Shown here piece by piece: positions 47,061-58,260 of a stretch of DNA of 64,000 nucleotides. Both the position numbers and the translations under genes were made by a program. Below the pieces are notes generated by a model. That model made no database searches. It saw only the letters and a list, made by a program, of their open reading frames with translations, and was not told the DNA's origin. Each line of letters starts with the position of its first letter. The stretch's first letter is position 1. The DNA is from Dasypus novemcinctus. Its lineage: Eukaryota; Chordata; Mammalia; Cingulata; Dasypodidae. Location of the stretch: positions 115,966,228-116,030,227 of the forward strand of contig NC_080680.1 in the NCBI RefSeq assembly GCF_030445035.2, in the 5' to 3' direction.

Positions 47061-47841
47061 TGACCCTCAAAATGTTCACTGACCAGAGTTATTTTATACT
47101 TTTAAGAAACAACTTCTGTGCTACATAAAAGGTTTAATGTCCAAAGTTATGGAAAACTTTGCAAATCATTTTGTTTAAATGAAACCAAACCCCCAAACTG
47201 TCAAAGACAGAATAAATTATGGTTCAATCTCATTTGGATATATATGCAAATATCATAAATAAATATGCTCAAACCATATTAATGTCATATATTTCATGAA
47301 TGTAAGACATTCCAAATTAATATCTGGAGATCCATAAATATAATGTACCAAATAGGTAAATAAAATAAAACAAATCTATAAGGTCATATAGCTTGATACA
47401 ATAAATCATTTGATATAATACAACATTCATTTGTGATAAAAATTCTTAGTAATCTAGATATAGGTCAAATTAGTTTTAGATGATGAAACTCTGGAGGTAT
47501 TCCCTAAAAGTCAGTAAAGATTCCTATTATTATTATGATTTTAATTAATTTTTCCCCTGAAGAGTCAGCCAATAGTTCCTTTGTTTTCCCTCCAGGATGT
47601 TGAAAATCTGGCATATCATGGTGGTGGTGGATCATCTTACAAAATGTGAGAAAATTACCCTCATTTGCGTACCAATGGAAATTGTAATCTTGGAGAGTTA
47701 GGACAAGGGAAAATGCTCATGATATAATTTTTTATGAGAACAAAATTTCTTGACAATATAAATGATCACAATTTTGTATCTATGTTAGAAAACACACTAA
47801 AACATCTACTGTGATTTTCTTTGGAAAGAGGGATTTGGGGC
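47061..47841. other. Copy B low-copy DNA collinear with 12790-13480
   Basis: 'gtcaaagacagaataaatta' matches 'atcaaagatagaataaaact' in copy A. No gene seen. Confidence 0.55.
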
Positions 47842-48360
47842 TGTGAAGGTTTGGAGCTTTGTATCCCAGAAAATATGTTCTTAAACTTAATCCATTCTTG
47901 TGGATATGAACCTTTATAAATGGGACCTTTTTTTTTCTTCTTCTTTATTTTCTTTTAAATGTTACATTTAAAAAATATGAGGTCCAATGAGGTTACTTCA
48001 GTTAAGGTGTGGTCTAGCTGAATCAGGATGGGTCTTAATCTTATTAATGAAGGCATAGGAACAGTCACCAAAAGAAAAAAAGCCAGAGTGAGCAGCCAGA
48101 TGCTGAAGGTCAGTGGAACCTGAAGAGAAAGAAGAATCCAGGAGAGGCCACCACATGCGTTGACATGTGGTAGAACAGCCAGGGGCCAAGAACCTCTGGC
48201 AGCAAGCCCCAAGACACCAGGTTTTCTATGAGAAAACATTGCCTTGATGATGCCTTGTTTTCTGAACTTCCCCTAGCCTCAGAATTATGAGCCAATAAAT
48301 TCCCATTGTTTAAGCCAAACCATTGCATGACATGTCTTTGGCAGTCCGGGAAGCTGTAAG
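47842..48360 (+). mobile_element. LTR-like element, ERV-L/MaLR type, with nested L1 tail
   Basis: Begins tgtgaaggtttggagc and runs 'aggttacttcagttaagg', 'caggatgggtcttaatc', then 'gagccaataaattcccatt' with AATAAA near its end. This is the layout of a MaLR-like LTR. The right edge is not certain and no target-site duplication was found. Absent from copy A. Open frames of 63-94 codons on the minus strand are LTR sequence. Confidence 0.6.
47925..47990 (-). mobile_element. Very short L1 3'-tail insertion
   Basis: A T-rich run followed by 'aaatgttacatttaaaaaa' and 'tatgaggtcc' equals the last about 30 bp of the long-type L1 3' region at 16455-16485, in antisense. It interrupts the LTR between 'gggacc' and 'aatgaggttac'. 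It is an extremely 5'-truncated copy. Confidence 0.6.
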
Positions 48361-49439
48361 AAGGGTGTTCTAAAATTTCTTAACCTTTTTCAAATTTAAA
48401 AAATTTTCTCCAGTGAACCAATGTTTTCTGATTGTAAAAATTAGAAACAAAATTTTGAAAATTTTCTTAGTAGGGTTGGCATCTTTGTATTCTTTCTAAC
48501 AATTAAGAGATCATGAGTCAAGGACATTGAAGCATTTTTTGACCCAGATTTCTCTGAAACCCAGGAAGAAAAAAGAATAGTCAATGGATAGGAAATTGGA
48601 GGGGTTTTCTGTTGCTTTATTACACAGATTAATTGATGTCATTTAATGTTCTGATTTCAACCAACATCACAAAAATATCCATCCTGAGCTGACATATTGA
48701 TACCGCACTAATTCTTGCAAAAAGATTCTAGAGCCCACTATTTAGAATTGGCCAAGGTTAGCAGCACAGATAGGATACATTTCAAAGAACCAACAGAACC
48801 ACAGAGGAAAGAGAAAGAGGAGATACCTGGTGGCTAGGAGGGACCCCGAGGAAACAGCAGGGGCTTCTGTTATTTTTACTTCTTTAGTTCTGTCCAGAAA
48901 GAGGTAAAGTTTCAATTTCTTGGCTCTTTGAGTTTTGTACATCTCCCCAAAGGCTTAGTATTTAGGTTAGTCTTAATATTGGGCACTGCCTACTGAAGGA
49001 AAGAAAACTTAGAGGCTCATGGATCATGGGCCTACAGCTGTCATCTACCTGTATTTGCAAACAGAAGGTAATAGTGTGGTAGTTGCTTTGAAAGCATATA
49101 AACTCAGCCAGCGTTTCATATTTCTCCCAAGGAGCCTCTTGAATCAGGCTGTGCCACACCCATTCTGGAATATTTCCTCAGGAGAAAATTGCTAGTACTA
49201 AATATTGCATTCTACTTCCTGAGTCAACTAGTTTCCCTATTATTTTTTGAATCAAGTCTGTTCTTCACACATATTAATCTAATTGGGACCATAAGCTTAT
49301 GTTTTTTTCCTTTTCCATGGTAAAGAGAAATGAATAAATTTAAATGATGTTCGTAGATATATAAGATAGTCCCTTAACTTAATAATTACTTTTGTCCATA
49401 TTTTTTATTGTTTTATTGAGAACATTTCAAATTAAAAAA
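48361..49439. other. Copy B low-copy DNA collinear with 13480-14230 and 14860-14990
   Basis: Matches copy A over several blocks ('cttggctctttgagttttgt' / 'tttggctctttggtttttgt'). It is a candidate region for the receptor's non-coding exon or promoter because it is shared by both copies. No gene-length open frame with a recognisable domain. Confidence 0.5.
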
Positions 49440-49750
49440 CACTCAAACCCAGAGAAACTGTCACAAACTAGAAGAGATGAAGGAGAAATAACAGTCATGT
49501 CCAATGTGGGATCCTGGAGAGGATCCTGGAACAGAAAAATATATTAGTAGAAAATTGTTGAAATTTGAATAAGGTTCATAGTATAATTAATAATAAAGCA
49601 TTAATGTTAATATCCTATTCTTGAGTATTGTATTATGGTTGTGTAAAAGTTTAACATTAGAGGTGGGGTAAGGATTATATGGGAACTCTTTGAACTTTTC
49701 TGAAAATCTAAAATTATCTCAAAACATAAAGGCTAAAGAATATAAAAAAT
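49440..49750 (+). mobile_element. L1 3'-tail fragment
   Basis: 'ttgtattatggttgtgtaaa', 'gattatatgggaactctttg' and 'tctgaaaatctaaaattat' are usual for the end of an old L1 or related LINE. Copy A lacks it (about 14985). Confidence 0.6.
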
Positions 49751-50709
49751 AAATTATTCTGCTTTTTCCATTTCTCTTTTTAAATTTTCTTTCAGAAAAC
49801 TGATCCTGCCCCAGTATTTCCTATTCAAATTTTAGTTTATGATTCTTACCTTCTCCACACAATATAGGTAACTTGTCCTGGTGAGTCTTCAGTTTTGAAA
49901 AAAAGACATAGTTTTAGGTAGACGCACACTTATCTTTATACATCATTCATTTCTACAGTGTTTTTTAAAAAATCAGTTTTCATGTGTCCACACACTAAGT
50001 TCATTGTGCTTGCACTTCCTCAAGCTGCTTGACATCTTAGATCTCTTTAAGCTGTAGCTATGCTATAGGGCTCAGAGATAAGAATTGCGTCATTCCATAT
50101 TACAATGGATAATGTCAAGCGGAGCAGACCAAAAGTAAATCTATTTCTATGAAATGGCCTGTCTAGATTTTGTGTTCAATCTGCCATATAAATAATCTTA
50201 TAATTATGTAAGTAAATTATAAATAAAACTTTTAGTATATATAAACAATAAGTAAGTGAATCTACATATAATTGTGCTCCAACCGCTGGACCTTAAAATT
50301 TTTCAGAGGACCCACAGTGGCACTTGTAGCCAATTTAAATAATTCTTTGTTTTCTTCAAAAGGGACTCTGTAGTCCCAGAAGTGATTTAAAGTAGTGTCT
50401 TTAAATTGTGTAGAAGGTAGTAGCTTTTAAAGCTTTAGGGATTTTGTCTCAAAGACCTAATTATACCTAACTTATTAAGCAATAATTTTTTATTTTTAAA
50501 TAAATGAAAATTTCTGATTAAATTAATGACACATATATATTAGAGATAATCTTGGAAATTTGGAAAAGTCCAAATGAAGAAACTGATGTCATCCATAATT
50601 CCAGATATAGTAGCTACTAATATTTTAGTTTTACTTGTATAAACTAGAGAACACAGTGTATTTCTAATTTTAAGACCAGCTTTTGAAGCTAAATGTACAT
50701 TAAGAATTT
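49751..50709. other. Copy B low-copy DNA collinear with 15000-15850
   Basis: 'cccagaagtgatttaaagt' at 50373 and neighbouring phrases match copy A. It ends at the L1 target site. Confidence 0.55.
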
Positions 50710-51248
50710 CCCCATGTCATTTTTAAAAAGTTTAGTGTTTATTTGAAGATACATAGATCACATAAAATGATATATTAAAAAATATAAGAGGTTCCCATAT
50801 ACCCCACACCCCACCCCAGCAATTCTCCCACATCAACAACTTCTTTCATCACTGTGGCACAATCATTGCATTTACTGAATACATTTTGGAGTACTGCTGC
50901 ACTGCATGGATTATGGTTTACATTATAGCTTACACTCACCCTGAGTACCTTCAGTGGGTTATGGCAGGATATATAATGTACAGTATCTGTCCCTACAATA
51001 TTATTTAGGACAACTCCAAGTCCCAAAAATGCCCCCACATCACATCTCTTCTTCCCTCTCCCTGCCCTCAGCAACTGCCATAGTCAATTTCTTCACATCA
51101 ATCTACAGTTTCTTTCATTACTAGTCACAATAGTTCTATAGTAGAATACCAATAAGTTCACTCAAATCCATACTTTATTCCTCCATCCTGTGGACCTTGG
51201 GATGGTGATGACCACTCCACCTCTGTATCAAGGGGAGGCTTATATCCC

Positions 51249-51479
51249 ATGTGGTTGATGGGTGCAATTCTCCTGCTTGTAGTTGTAGACACTCTCGATT
51301 TCCTGGTGTGGTGGTTGACCATCTTCACCTCTCTGTTAGCTGATCTGGGTAAGTCCAATGAACCAGAGAGTAGGAGTTGCAACTCTGCTGAGGCTCAGGG
51401 CCCAGCTGGCACACGGCCAGTCCAGAGATTCAAGTCTCCTGAGTATACACCAACCCAGCTCCAACCACAGATTCAGTAA
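51249..51479 (+). other. Open frame antisense to the L1 3' region, unknown significance
   Basis: A 76-codon open frame opposite to the L1 sense strand, with a hydrophobic stretch AILLLVVVDTLDFLVWWLT near its start. Closely related frames occur in the L1 3' regions at 16947-17039 (30 codons, stop after MLAE) and 59561-59923 on the minus strand (120 codons). The likeness follows from the shared repeat. Whether the frame is maintained by selection is unknown. Not called as a gene. Confidence 0.3.
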
Positions 51480-53010
51480 AAGTGACAGAAGAGCCATGTG
51501 TAGAAAGGTCACATATGAGTCCAGCTGCATCACACTCAGGAGCACAAATTCCAAAGTAGGGCCCATTGACAAAGCACTGAACTCCAGGGCCATCTGCCAT
51601 GACCATAGAACCTGTGTGTCTCCATAACCTTCAGGAGCACCAGAACCTGGGGTTGCATCTACTTTGGCTGTATCTGGGATTCGGCTGAGGCACAAGTGCA
51701 ACCCTTCTAATGAACTCCTGAGACTTTTGAAAACTTTTATCCATATAAACTCATTTGACTTCACCATTTCCCCTTTTTATTCAAGGTCTTTTTCTAGTTG
51801 AATTACCAGTTAGTGATTAGTAGTAATCCCTCGGAGTCAGGCTGGCTCAAACCCGGGGGGTCATGTTCCATGCATGTTCCAATGCATTTACATGCTGAGA
51901 TTGGCTTAGAGAGTGGCCACATTCAAGCAACATGGAGACTCTCAGGAGGTAACACTTAGGCACCCTGCAGCTCTAGGCCTAGTTCATATTTCAGGTGTAC
52001 AGGCTTATAATTGTAGCCATCAGTATCAAGGTCTCATTGTTGGACCATCTGTTTTTATTGGTCTCTGCCATTGCACTTGGGGGATTGTTGCTGTTTCATT
52101 GGGGAATGTGATAGAGCTTCCCTGGCTAGGAACTCAGCACTCCCTCAGTTGTTGTTTTTAACTAAAACCACTATGTAAATATCCAAACATTTTTATATAT
52201 CCTGTATGCATGACCTGGAGAACTCCCTCTCAACCATGTGCTCCCTATAAATAGCACCCCACACCATTGTTCCTCCCCTGCCATAGCTGAACCTCTCTGT
52301 AGTCCAAAACTTCTTTATAATGAAGCCTAATATATTGCCAGGTTCCATTAACAGTAAAATGGAATATAGTGATGGGGTTATAGGATAGATATAGAATACA
52401 TACTAATTTGGAAAAATTAAATAAATTAAAAATAAATTGTAGTATCTAAAAGTGAATAAATGAAAAAGCTTTGTTTTGCCTTTCATCAGTGCTATAGGTG
52501 TTGCCCTGTATGTACAGTGGCAAGGCAGTTTTTTCCATTTCTTCCTCAGTGTCTACATCCTTTCTTTTTTTTTCTACTTATTAAGTTTGTCTTCACAAAA
52601 GTTTTAGATCACAGTAATTCACATATACAATATACGGTACCCCCACATATCCAACATCAAACCCTTTGTCCCTTCCCCAGCAATGATCTTTTTACATGTT
52701 CATATTATGTTTGCTGCAGCTGATGTACAGATATTGAAACAATAGCTTTCAAATATGGTTCCATTTGGGTTTACATTATGGTTTATATTTTCGACTATAC
52801 AATTTTCTAAATTTTAAGTTATCTTATGTTTTACATTATGGTTTACATTTTAGCCTATAGGCCCCTATACATTTTTGGTGTAATTTAACATGTCCTATAT
52901 CCATCCTTGCATAATCTTGTGGAACACTTCCATTGCCCCACAGTTACACTGATTCCTTCTATCCAATACTTCTTTCCTCCTCCCCTCAGGACCCACAGTG
53001 ACAATCAATC

Positions 53011-53096
53011 TTCATTACATGAAGGATCATATTCAGAGATACTTGCAACAATGTTCATTACATGAAGGATCATATTCAGAGATACTTGCAACAATG
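53011..53096 (+). repeat. 43 bp perfect tandem duplication
   Basis: The 43 bp unit beginning ttcattacatgaagg is present twice (53011-53053 and 53054-53096) within the L1 3' region. The related L1 at 18797-18837 has it once. Confidence 0.95.
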
Positions 53097-53759
53097 TTGA
53101 GGGCTTGACATACTTGACTGCCCTAACCCACTGGGAGCCACCAATTCTCTTGAGAGATACAATTTCCTCTGTTTGAGAACATCAGTTCTCCCCAGGATGT
53201 GGGTGTACCTTTACTCTCATTATGGGTCTGCACCCAATGATATAACCCACTATGACAAAATGAGCACTCACACACTCCTTAGAAGCTTGCCCTGTGCCAG
53301 ATGCCGCCCCTTAAGCATCTTAAAGAGGTAATCTTCTTTATTATATTTTCTAAAAGTTTTTGCTACATTATAATTCCAGCCACATACCTGACAGTCTTCT
53401 ATGTTCAAATATCCCCCCACTCTCCCCTCAATTTCTTGGGCCATTTGATCCTTCCTCCCATCCCTAGCCGCTCTCAAGTCATCAAGCCCCACCCAAAGTT
53501 ATCCTTATGCCCCATTTTATCCCTTCCCTGTACAAATACTTACCTCCAGCTTATCACAGATTTCACCCATGTAGGTGTCAACTTGCAATCTTCCTCTACC
53601 CCCGACCTTCCTTTAAGTCTATCGTCCTGTCTCTAGCTCTCTGAGACAGCTTGGTATTTCTTATTTCATATCAGAGAGGTCATGTAGTATTTGTCCTTCA
53701 ATGCCTGGGTTGCTTCACTCAACATAAGGTTCTCAAGATTCATATATGTTATCACATGG

Positions 53760-54612
53760 GTTTGTCCAAAGTTGATAGTGGTGTATTAAAGTCCCCCACT
53801 ATAATTGTAGAGACATTTATTCCTTCACGTAGTTTTTTCAGTGTTTGCCGCATGTATTTGTTTTTTTTTTTTCAAAGATTTATTTATTTATTTAATCCCC
53901 CCCCCCCCAGGTTGTCTGTTCTCTATGTCTATTTGCTGCATCTTGTTTCTTTGTCTGCTTCTGTTGTCGTCAGCGGCACGGGAAGTGTGGGTGGCGTCAT
54001 TCCTGGGCAGGCTGCTCTTTCTTTCACGCTGGGCGGCTCTCCTTAGGGGGTGCACTCCTTGCGCGTGGGGCTCCCCTACGTGGGGGACACCCCTACGTGG
54101 CAGGGCACTCCTTGCACACATCAGTGCTGCGCATGGGCCAGCTCCACACGGGTCAAGGAGGCCCGGGGTTTGAACCGTGGACCTCCCATGTGATAGACGG
54201 ACGCCCTAACCACTGGGCCAAGTCCGTTTCCCTGCCGCATGTATTTGGAGTCACCCTTATTAGGAGCATAAGTGTTTATGATTGTTCTTTCTTCTTGAAA
54301 GATTATCCCTTTCACTAATATGTAGTATCCGTCTTTATCTCTCATAATTGTTTTGAATTTAAAGTCTATTTTGTCTGATATTAATATAGCTACTCCTGCC
54401 CTTTTTTGGTTATTGTTTGCTTGTAATATTGTTTTCCAGCCATTCACTTTCAACCTCCTTGAATCCCTGGGTCTAAGATGTGTTTCTTGTAGACAGCATA
54501 TAGATTGGTCATATTTCCTTATCCAATCTTCCGATCTGAGTCTCTTGACAGGTGAGTTTAATCCATTGACATTCAGTGTTATTATTTTCAAGGAATTATT
54601 TATATTAGTCAT
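53760..54612 (-). pseudogene. L1 ORF2 endonuclease fragment, SINE-interrupted
   Basis: Minus-strand frame starting at 54612 with ITLNVNGLNSPVKR, SICCLQETHL and GVAILISDKIDF, the L1 endonuclease N-terminus, through INTYAPN. It then runs into the SINE near 54247, giving a chimeric open frame that stops at 54121. L1 sequence resumes at 53845 and reaches the antisense of a VGDFNTPLSTLD-like segment before the internal deletion. No reverse transcriptase domain remains. Confidence 0.85.
53861..54232 (-). mobile_element. DAS-type SINE, antisense, nested in the L1
   Basis: Full-length SINE of the shorter subfamily with a perfect 15 bp target-site duplication tgccgcatgtatttg (53846-53860 and 54233-54247). 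T-run then C-run tail at the left. It split the L1 ORF2 remnant, so it is younger than that L1, which in turn is younger than the receptor duplication. Confidence 0.95.
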
Positions 54613-54682
54613 ATATTCTTTGGATTTGTGTTTGTCATATTTTGTTCGATTTTTGCTTCTCTTATTGTCTTTTTAGTTGCTC

Positions 54683-55663
54683 TTATACTCTCCTCCAACT
54701 CTGTCTCTTTTGTTTTTTTCTTTCTTCCTTAAGAACTCCCTTTAGTATTTCTTGAAGGGCAGGATTCTTGTTGGCATACTCTCTTAGTTTCTGTTTATCT
54801 GCAAATATTTTGAACTCTGCATCATTTTTGAATGCTGTCTTTGCTGGATAGAGTATTCTTGCTTGGGAATTTTTTTCTTTTAGTACCATAACTATGTCAT
54901 ACCACTGCCTTCTTGCCTCCATGGTTTCAGATGAGAAATCAGCACTTAATCTTATGGAGCCTCCTTTGTGTGTGATGGTTCTCTTTTCTTTTGCTGCATT
55001 TAGTATTTTTTCTTTGTCTTGAGAATTGGATAATTAGACAAGTATATGTCTTGGGGTCGGCCTGTTGTGATTTATGCTGTTTGGGGTGCATTGTGCTTCC
55101 TGGACATGTACATCCCTCTCCCACAATAACTATGGGAAGTTTTCAGTCATTATTTCCTCCAACACCCTTTCTGTCCCCTTTCTTTTCTCTTCTCCTTCTG
55201 GGATGCCTATAATGTGTATATTTGCACATTTTGCATTGTCATTCAGGTCACTAAGTACCTGCTGGATTTTTTCTATCTCTTTATCGATTAGTTCTACTAT
55301 CTGTTTGATTTCAGATGTACTATCTTCCACATCACTAATTCTTTCCTCTACCTCTTCAAGTCTGCTGTTATTTGCTGAGAGTATATTTTTGATTTCTTGA
55401 ATTGTGCTGTTCATCACCATCATATCCATTATCTTTTTGTGTATGATTGCAATTTCTTCTGTATTCTCTCCAAGTGTTTTCTTCATATTCTTAATCTCTT
55501 CCTTCACTTCATCAAATTGGTTTCTAATATATGTTTTGAGAGCTTTAATTACTTGTTTGATGTTCTGCTCCTCTTCCTGGTTTTTAGTTTGTTATTTGGA
55601 TTGGGGTATGTTTTCCTGATTATTAGTTTGGTTTGTAGTTTTTTGTTGCTGTTTGGTCATCAT
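54683..55663 (-). pseudogene. L1 ORF1 (nucleic-acid chaperone), broken
   Basis: Minus-strand ORF1 from an ATG at 55663. A stop interrupts the N-terminal part (near 55590), then a long open part carries a coiled coil (LEEVEERISDVEDS) and the hallmark NIHIIGIPEGE near 55210. The frame is lost around 55130 and again near 54930, and the C-terminal part (EARRQWYDIVMVLKEKN) is in a third frame at 54922-54683. About 327 codons in all, close to normal length. Confidence 0.85.
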
Positions 55664-57431
55664 TTTATCTGGAGGGGTTTAATCAGTTGCTTAGCTTCTT
55701 TGTCTAGATTGGGGTTTAATTAGGTGTTGTTTTTACATGTGTGTTAAATCTTCTTTTGTCACTTTGTTCTTCTTATTCTATTTCCTCATTGTTGGCTAAG
55801 TTCACTTGAAGGAAAATATTAGGGCCAGAGAAAGCAAAAGGAGTAAGAAAAGAAAATGAACAATAGTAGTATTGATAGTAAATAATATTAACAGAGGAAC
55901 CATGTGAGTTCTAGGAGAATGGATATTAGACTCATGTAAGCTCTGTGGAGTTATAACAGTAAGAAAAGTAGGGTACCTATAATGAGACAGCAAACTGAAT
56001 ACGGGGAGGAATATAGTATGAATTAAAAGGCTAGTGTGTTTAGGAGAGAGGGAAAGAGAAAAGAAAGGACAATAAAATAAAGAGTTAATATAAGACAGAA
56101 AACAGAACAAAGGTATTAGAAATAAAACGTCAGAAAAGTTGGGGGCCAAAAAAAGAGAGGTGTAATGTAAGAGAAACAATAAATGATGGAGGATAGAAAG
56201 ATGTAGAGGAAAGGGAATAGTGTTGGTGGCCAAAATCAGTACACACAGAAAAGAGGAAATGGAGGATTAGGAAATACAGAAAATGTAAAGTGCTCCCTGT
56301 AGCACCTAATATAAATAAAAAAGAGAAGAGAAAGACAGAAAGAAAAAAGGGACAAGGGAGGGCGATGCAAGCAAGAAAAAGAAAAAAAAAAAGAGAAAAA
56401 AAGGTTCTTGAGTGGTTAAAGAGGAAGGAAAAACAAGAAGACAAACCAACAAAATACCAGACAAAGTTTCAAGCAAGTAATTCTCTTTGCAGTTAAATAA
56501 AATGCTTAGGAATCTGATGTTCTCCCTTTCTCCCTTCCTTACTTCCCTCTCTCCCAGGGCAGCAGGAAAGCTGCCTGAGAGGTCTGATAGGAGATTCAAG
56601 TGGGTCCTTGTTGAACCAGCTCAGCACAGATAACAATGACTCTTAATTTCCAGAGAGAGAGAGCATCCACACCTCACCAGGAACCCCAAGTATGCTATTA
56701 GAATGGAAAGCATCTCCTACAGTCCCTCTCCCTTGGGTGTGTTACAGGAGGGCTAGTTGATTTTCTGACTCCACCTTCTCCCAGACTAAGTTTCCTATTC
56801 CAGGGTGTTTAGGTAAATTGGGCTTTCTCAGGAGATTCACCACCCCTTTCTTCCTAGATTCTCCGCTAGATGCTCCCTAGATGCTCCTCCAAATGCAAAA
56901 AAAAAAAAAAAAGAGGTGGGGGGGGGGGATCAGAAAATTGAACCCACACTCGTTTGGCCCCTTTGCACCTCCCACTGAATCCCTCCCATTCACAGAGTCA
57001 GTCCAAAACTGGAGGGCTAGGGTAATCCTGGACCTCTGGGAGCACTCAACTCAGGAAAGGGAAGTCCAGGATATTGCAGACCCAGGGTATGTAGGTCTGT
57101 GGAATGTGAGCTACAGGGCCTTAGGGGACATGGACCTAGGGACCATGTATCTGGGGATCATGGGGCTTGGGGATGCTGCTGCACCCCTGACAGTTTTCAG
57201 GGAATACTGTGGCCATCAGCCCTAGGGGGAAGGGTCCCGCCTCCCCACAACTTCTGACCTGTGTGTTAGTAACCCACAATTCTACCTTTAGCTAGCACTA
57301 CTTCTGTCAGTATCTCCAAATCAACACCTATACACTCCTGCCTTGCAAGCCCCATCAGCCCACTCTGGCAAGATTTCAACCCTACTCAGCCACTTCTTTG
57401 CAGGAGAGATTGTGAGGTGCACTCAATCAGA
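55664..57431 (-). mobile_element. L1 5' UTR of the antisense element
   Basis: About 1.8 kb between the ORF1 start and the right target-site repeat. On the plus strand it includes purine-rich A/G runs (56120-56420), an A-run and G-run near 56898-56930, and a GC-richer end. Open frames of 97-143 codons on both strands have no known domain. Presumed promoter region of the element. Confidence 0.7.
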
Positions 57432-57447
57432 CCCCATGTCATTTTTA

Positions 57448-58260
57448 TTAGGCAACTTTAAGTGATGTAAAAATATTTGTAAATGGAAAATAGGAAATAA
57501 AAATAAATGTGGAATGAAACAGTAGTTGTCCACTTATCTTGGGCTTTTGAGAGTAATGACACATGTGGAAGACTAGGATCAGAAATTCTTTTCATTTCCT
57601 TTTCTTAATGAGTAATGGCCTATTCCCACCATTACGTCTTCTCAAAATGCCTTTTTTATGGTATTGAAAATGAATGCAATGTAGCACATTTTTCCTTGGT
57701 AGGAAGAACCAGATAAAGTGTACAATTGTTGACCAAGCTCTGCATGCCCTGTCTTAGGAGAATAATTAACACACTTCTGGCGCATTTATCCTGTCAATTT
57801 TTGACTCCCTGAACCAGCTGTGATAGCTTCATGTCTTAGTATTTTAACTTCCTCCATGTTATTGAGTATCTCTAGAATTCAAATGCCTTATTAAGAAGAA
57901 TACATACTTTAGTGTAGGGAGCCCTGAGCTCATTTGTTGTAAATAAACTATGAAGCAAGGAGATGGTACATATCATATGAAAAGAATAACAGTCAACAAC
58001 ACTTTAATGACATTTTAGATGTGTACCATTTCTTCAGTTTTTTTCCCTCAGATTTTTAGGAAAGGCCTTTCACTAAGTTTTGATGCCAAAATCATGGAGA
58101 TATACAGAGAAGAAAAAGACATGATTTTTGCACTCAAGAAGCAAATTTCATAAACAGAATGCAAGGCAAAATGAAACTATTCTGAAAGGTTAAAAACAGA
58201 GAACAATACTTTTCCAATAGTTTTATGCATCTACAAATATTACTATGTGGTATTTATTTT
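57448..58260. other. Copy B low-copy DNA collinear with 15850-16400 and 20130-20330
   Basis: 'ggaagactaggatcagaaat' matches copy A at 15917. Homology continues past the place where copy A carries the 16.4-20.1 kb L1, confirming an empty site here (about 57990). It fades near 58200. Confidence 0.6.

Larger units (their letters stand above)
50726..57431 (-). mobile_element. L1 LINE, antisense, internally deleted, xenarthran long 3' region
   Basis: A 6.7 kb insertion with a perfect 16 bp target-site duplication ccccatgtcattttta (50710-50725 and 57432-57447). On the minus strand, in order: a 5' UTR of about 1.8 kb (57431-55664), ORF1 (55663-54683), the N-terminal part of ORF2 (54612 to about 53760, interrupted by a SINE), then a jump to a 3' region of about 3.0 kb. 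The reverse transcriptase and C-terminal domain are gone. The junction lies at about 53757-53763, where endonuclease sequence (antisense 'gtccaaagttgatagtgg') meets 3'-region DNA. Copy A has an empty site at about 15850. Confidence 0.85.
43905..58200 (+). repeat. Segmental duplication, copy B
   Basis: Counterpart of 4570-20330 in the same orientation, with the landmark pairs listed for copy A. Left of the receptor, 'ggttccgcaacttcatctgtg' matches 'gattctgcaataccatctttg' in copy A. Insertions private to copy B: LTRs at 46489-46926 and 47842-48360, an L1 tail at 49440-49750 and the 6.7 kb L1 at 50726-57431. Ends are approximate. Confidence 0.8.

Noticed and set aside
51336-51767. 143-codon minus-strand open frame
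   Set aside because: Entirely inside the L1 3' region. Related frames at 17141-17428 and 59493-59735 are broken or shifted, so there is no evidence of a protein.
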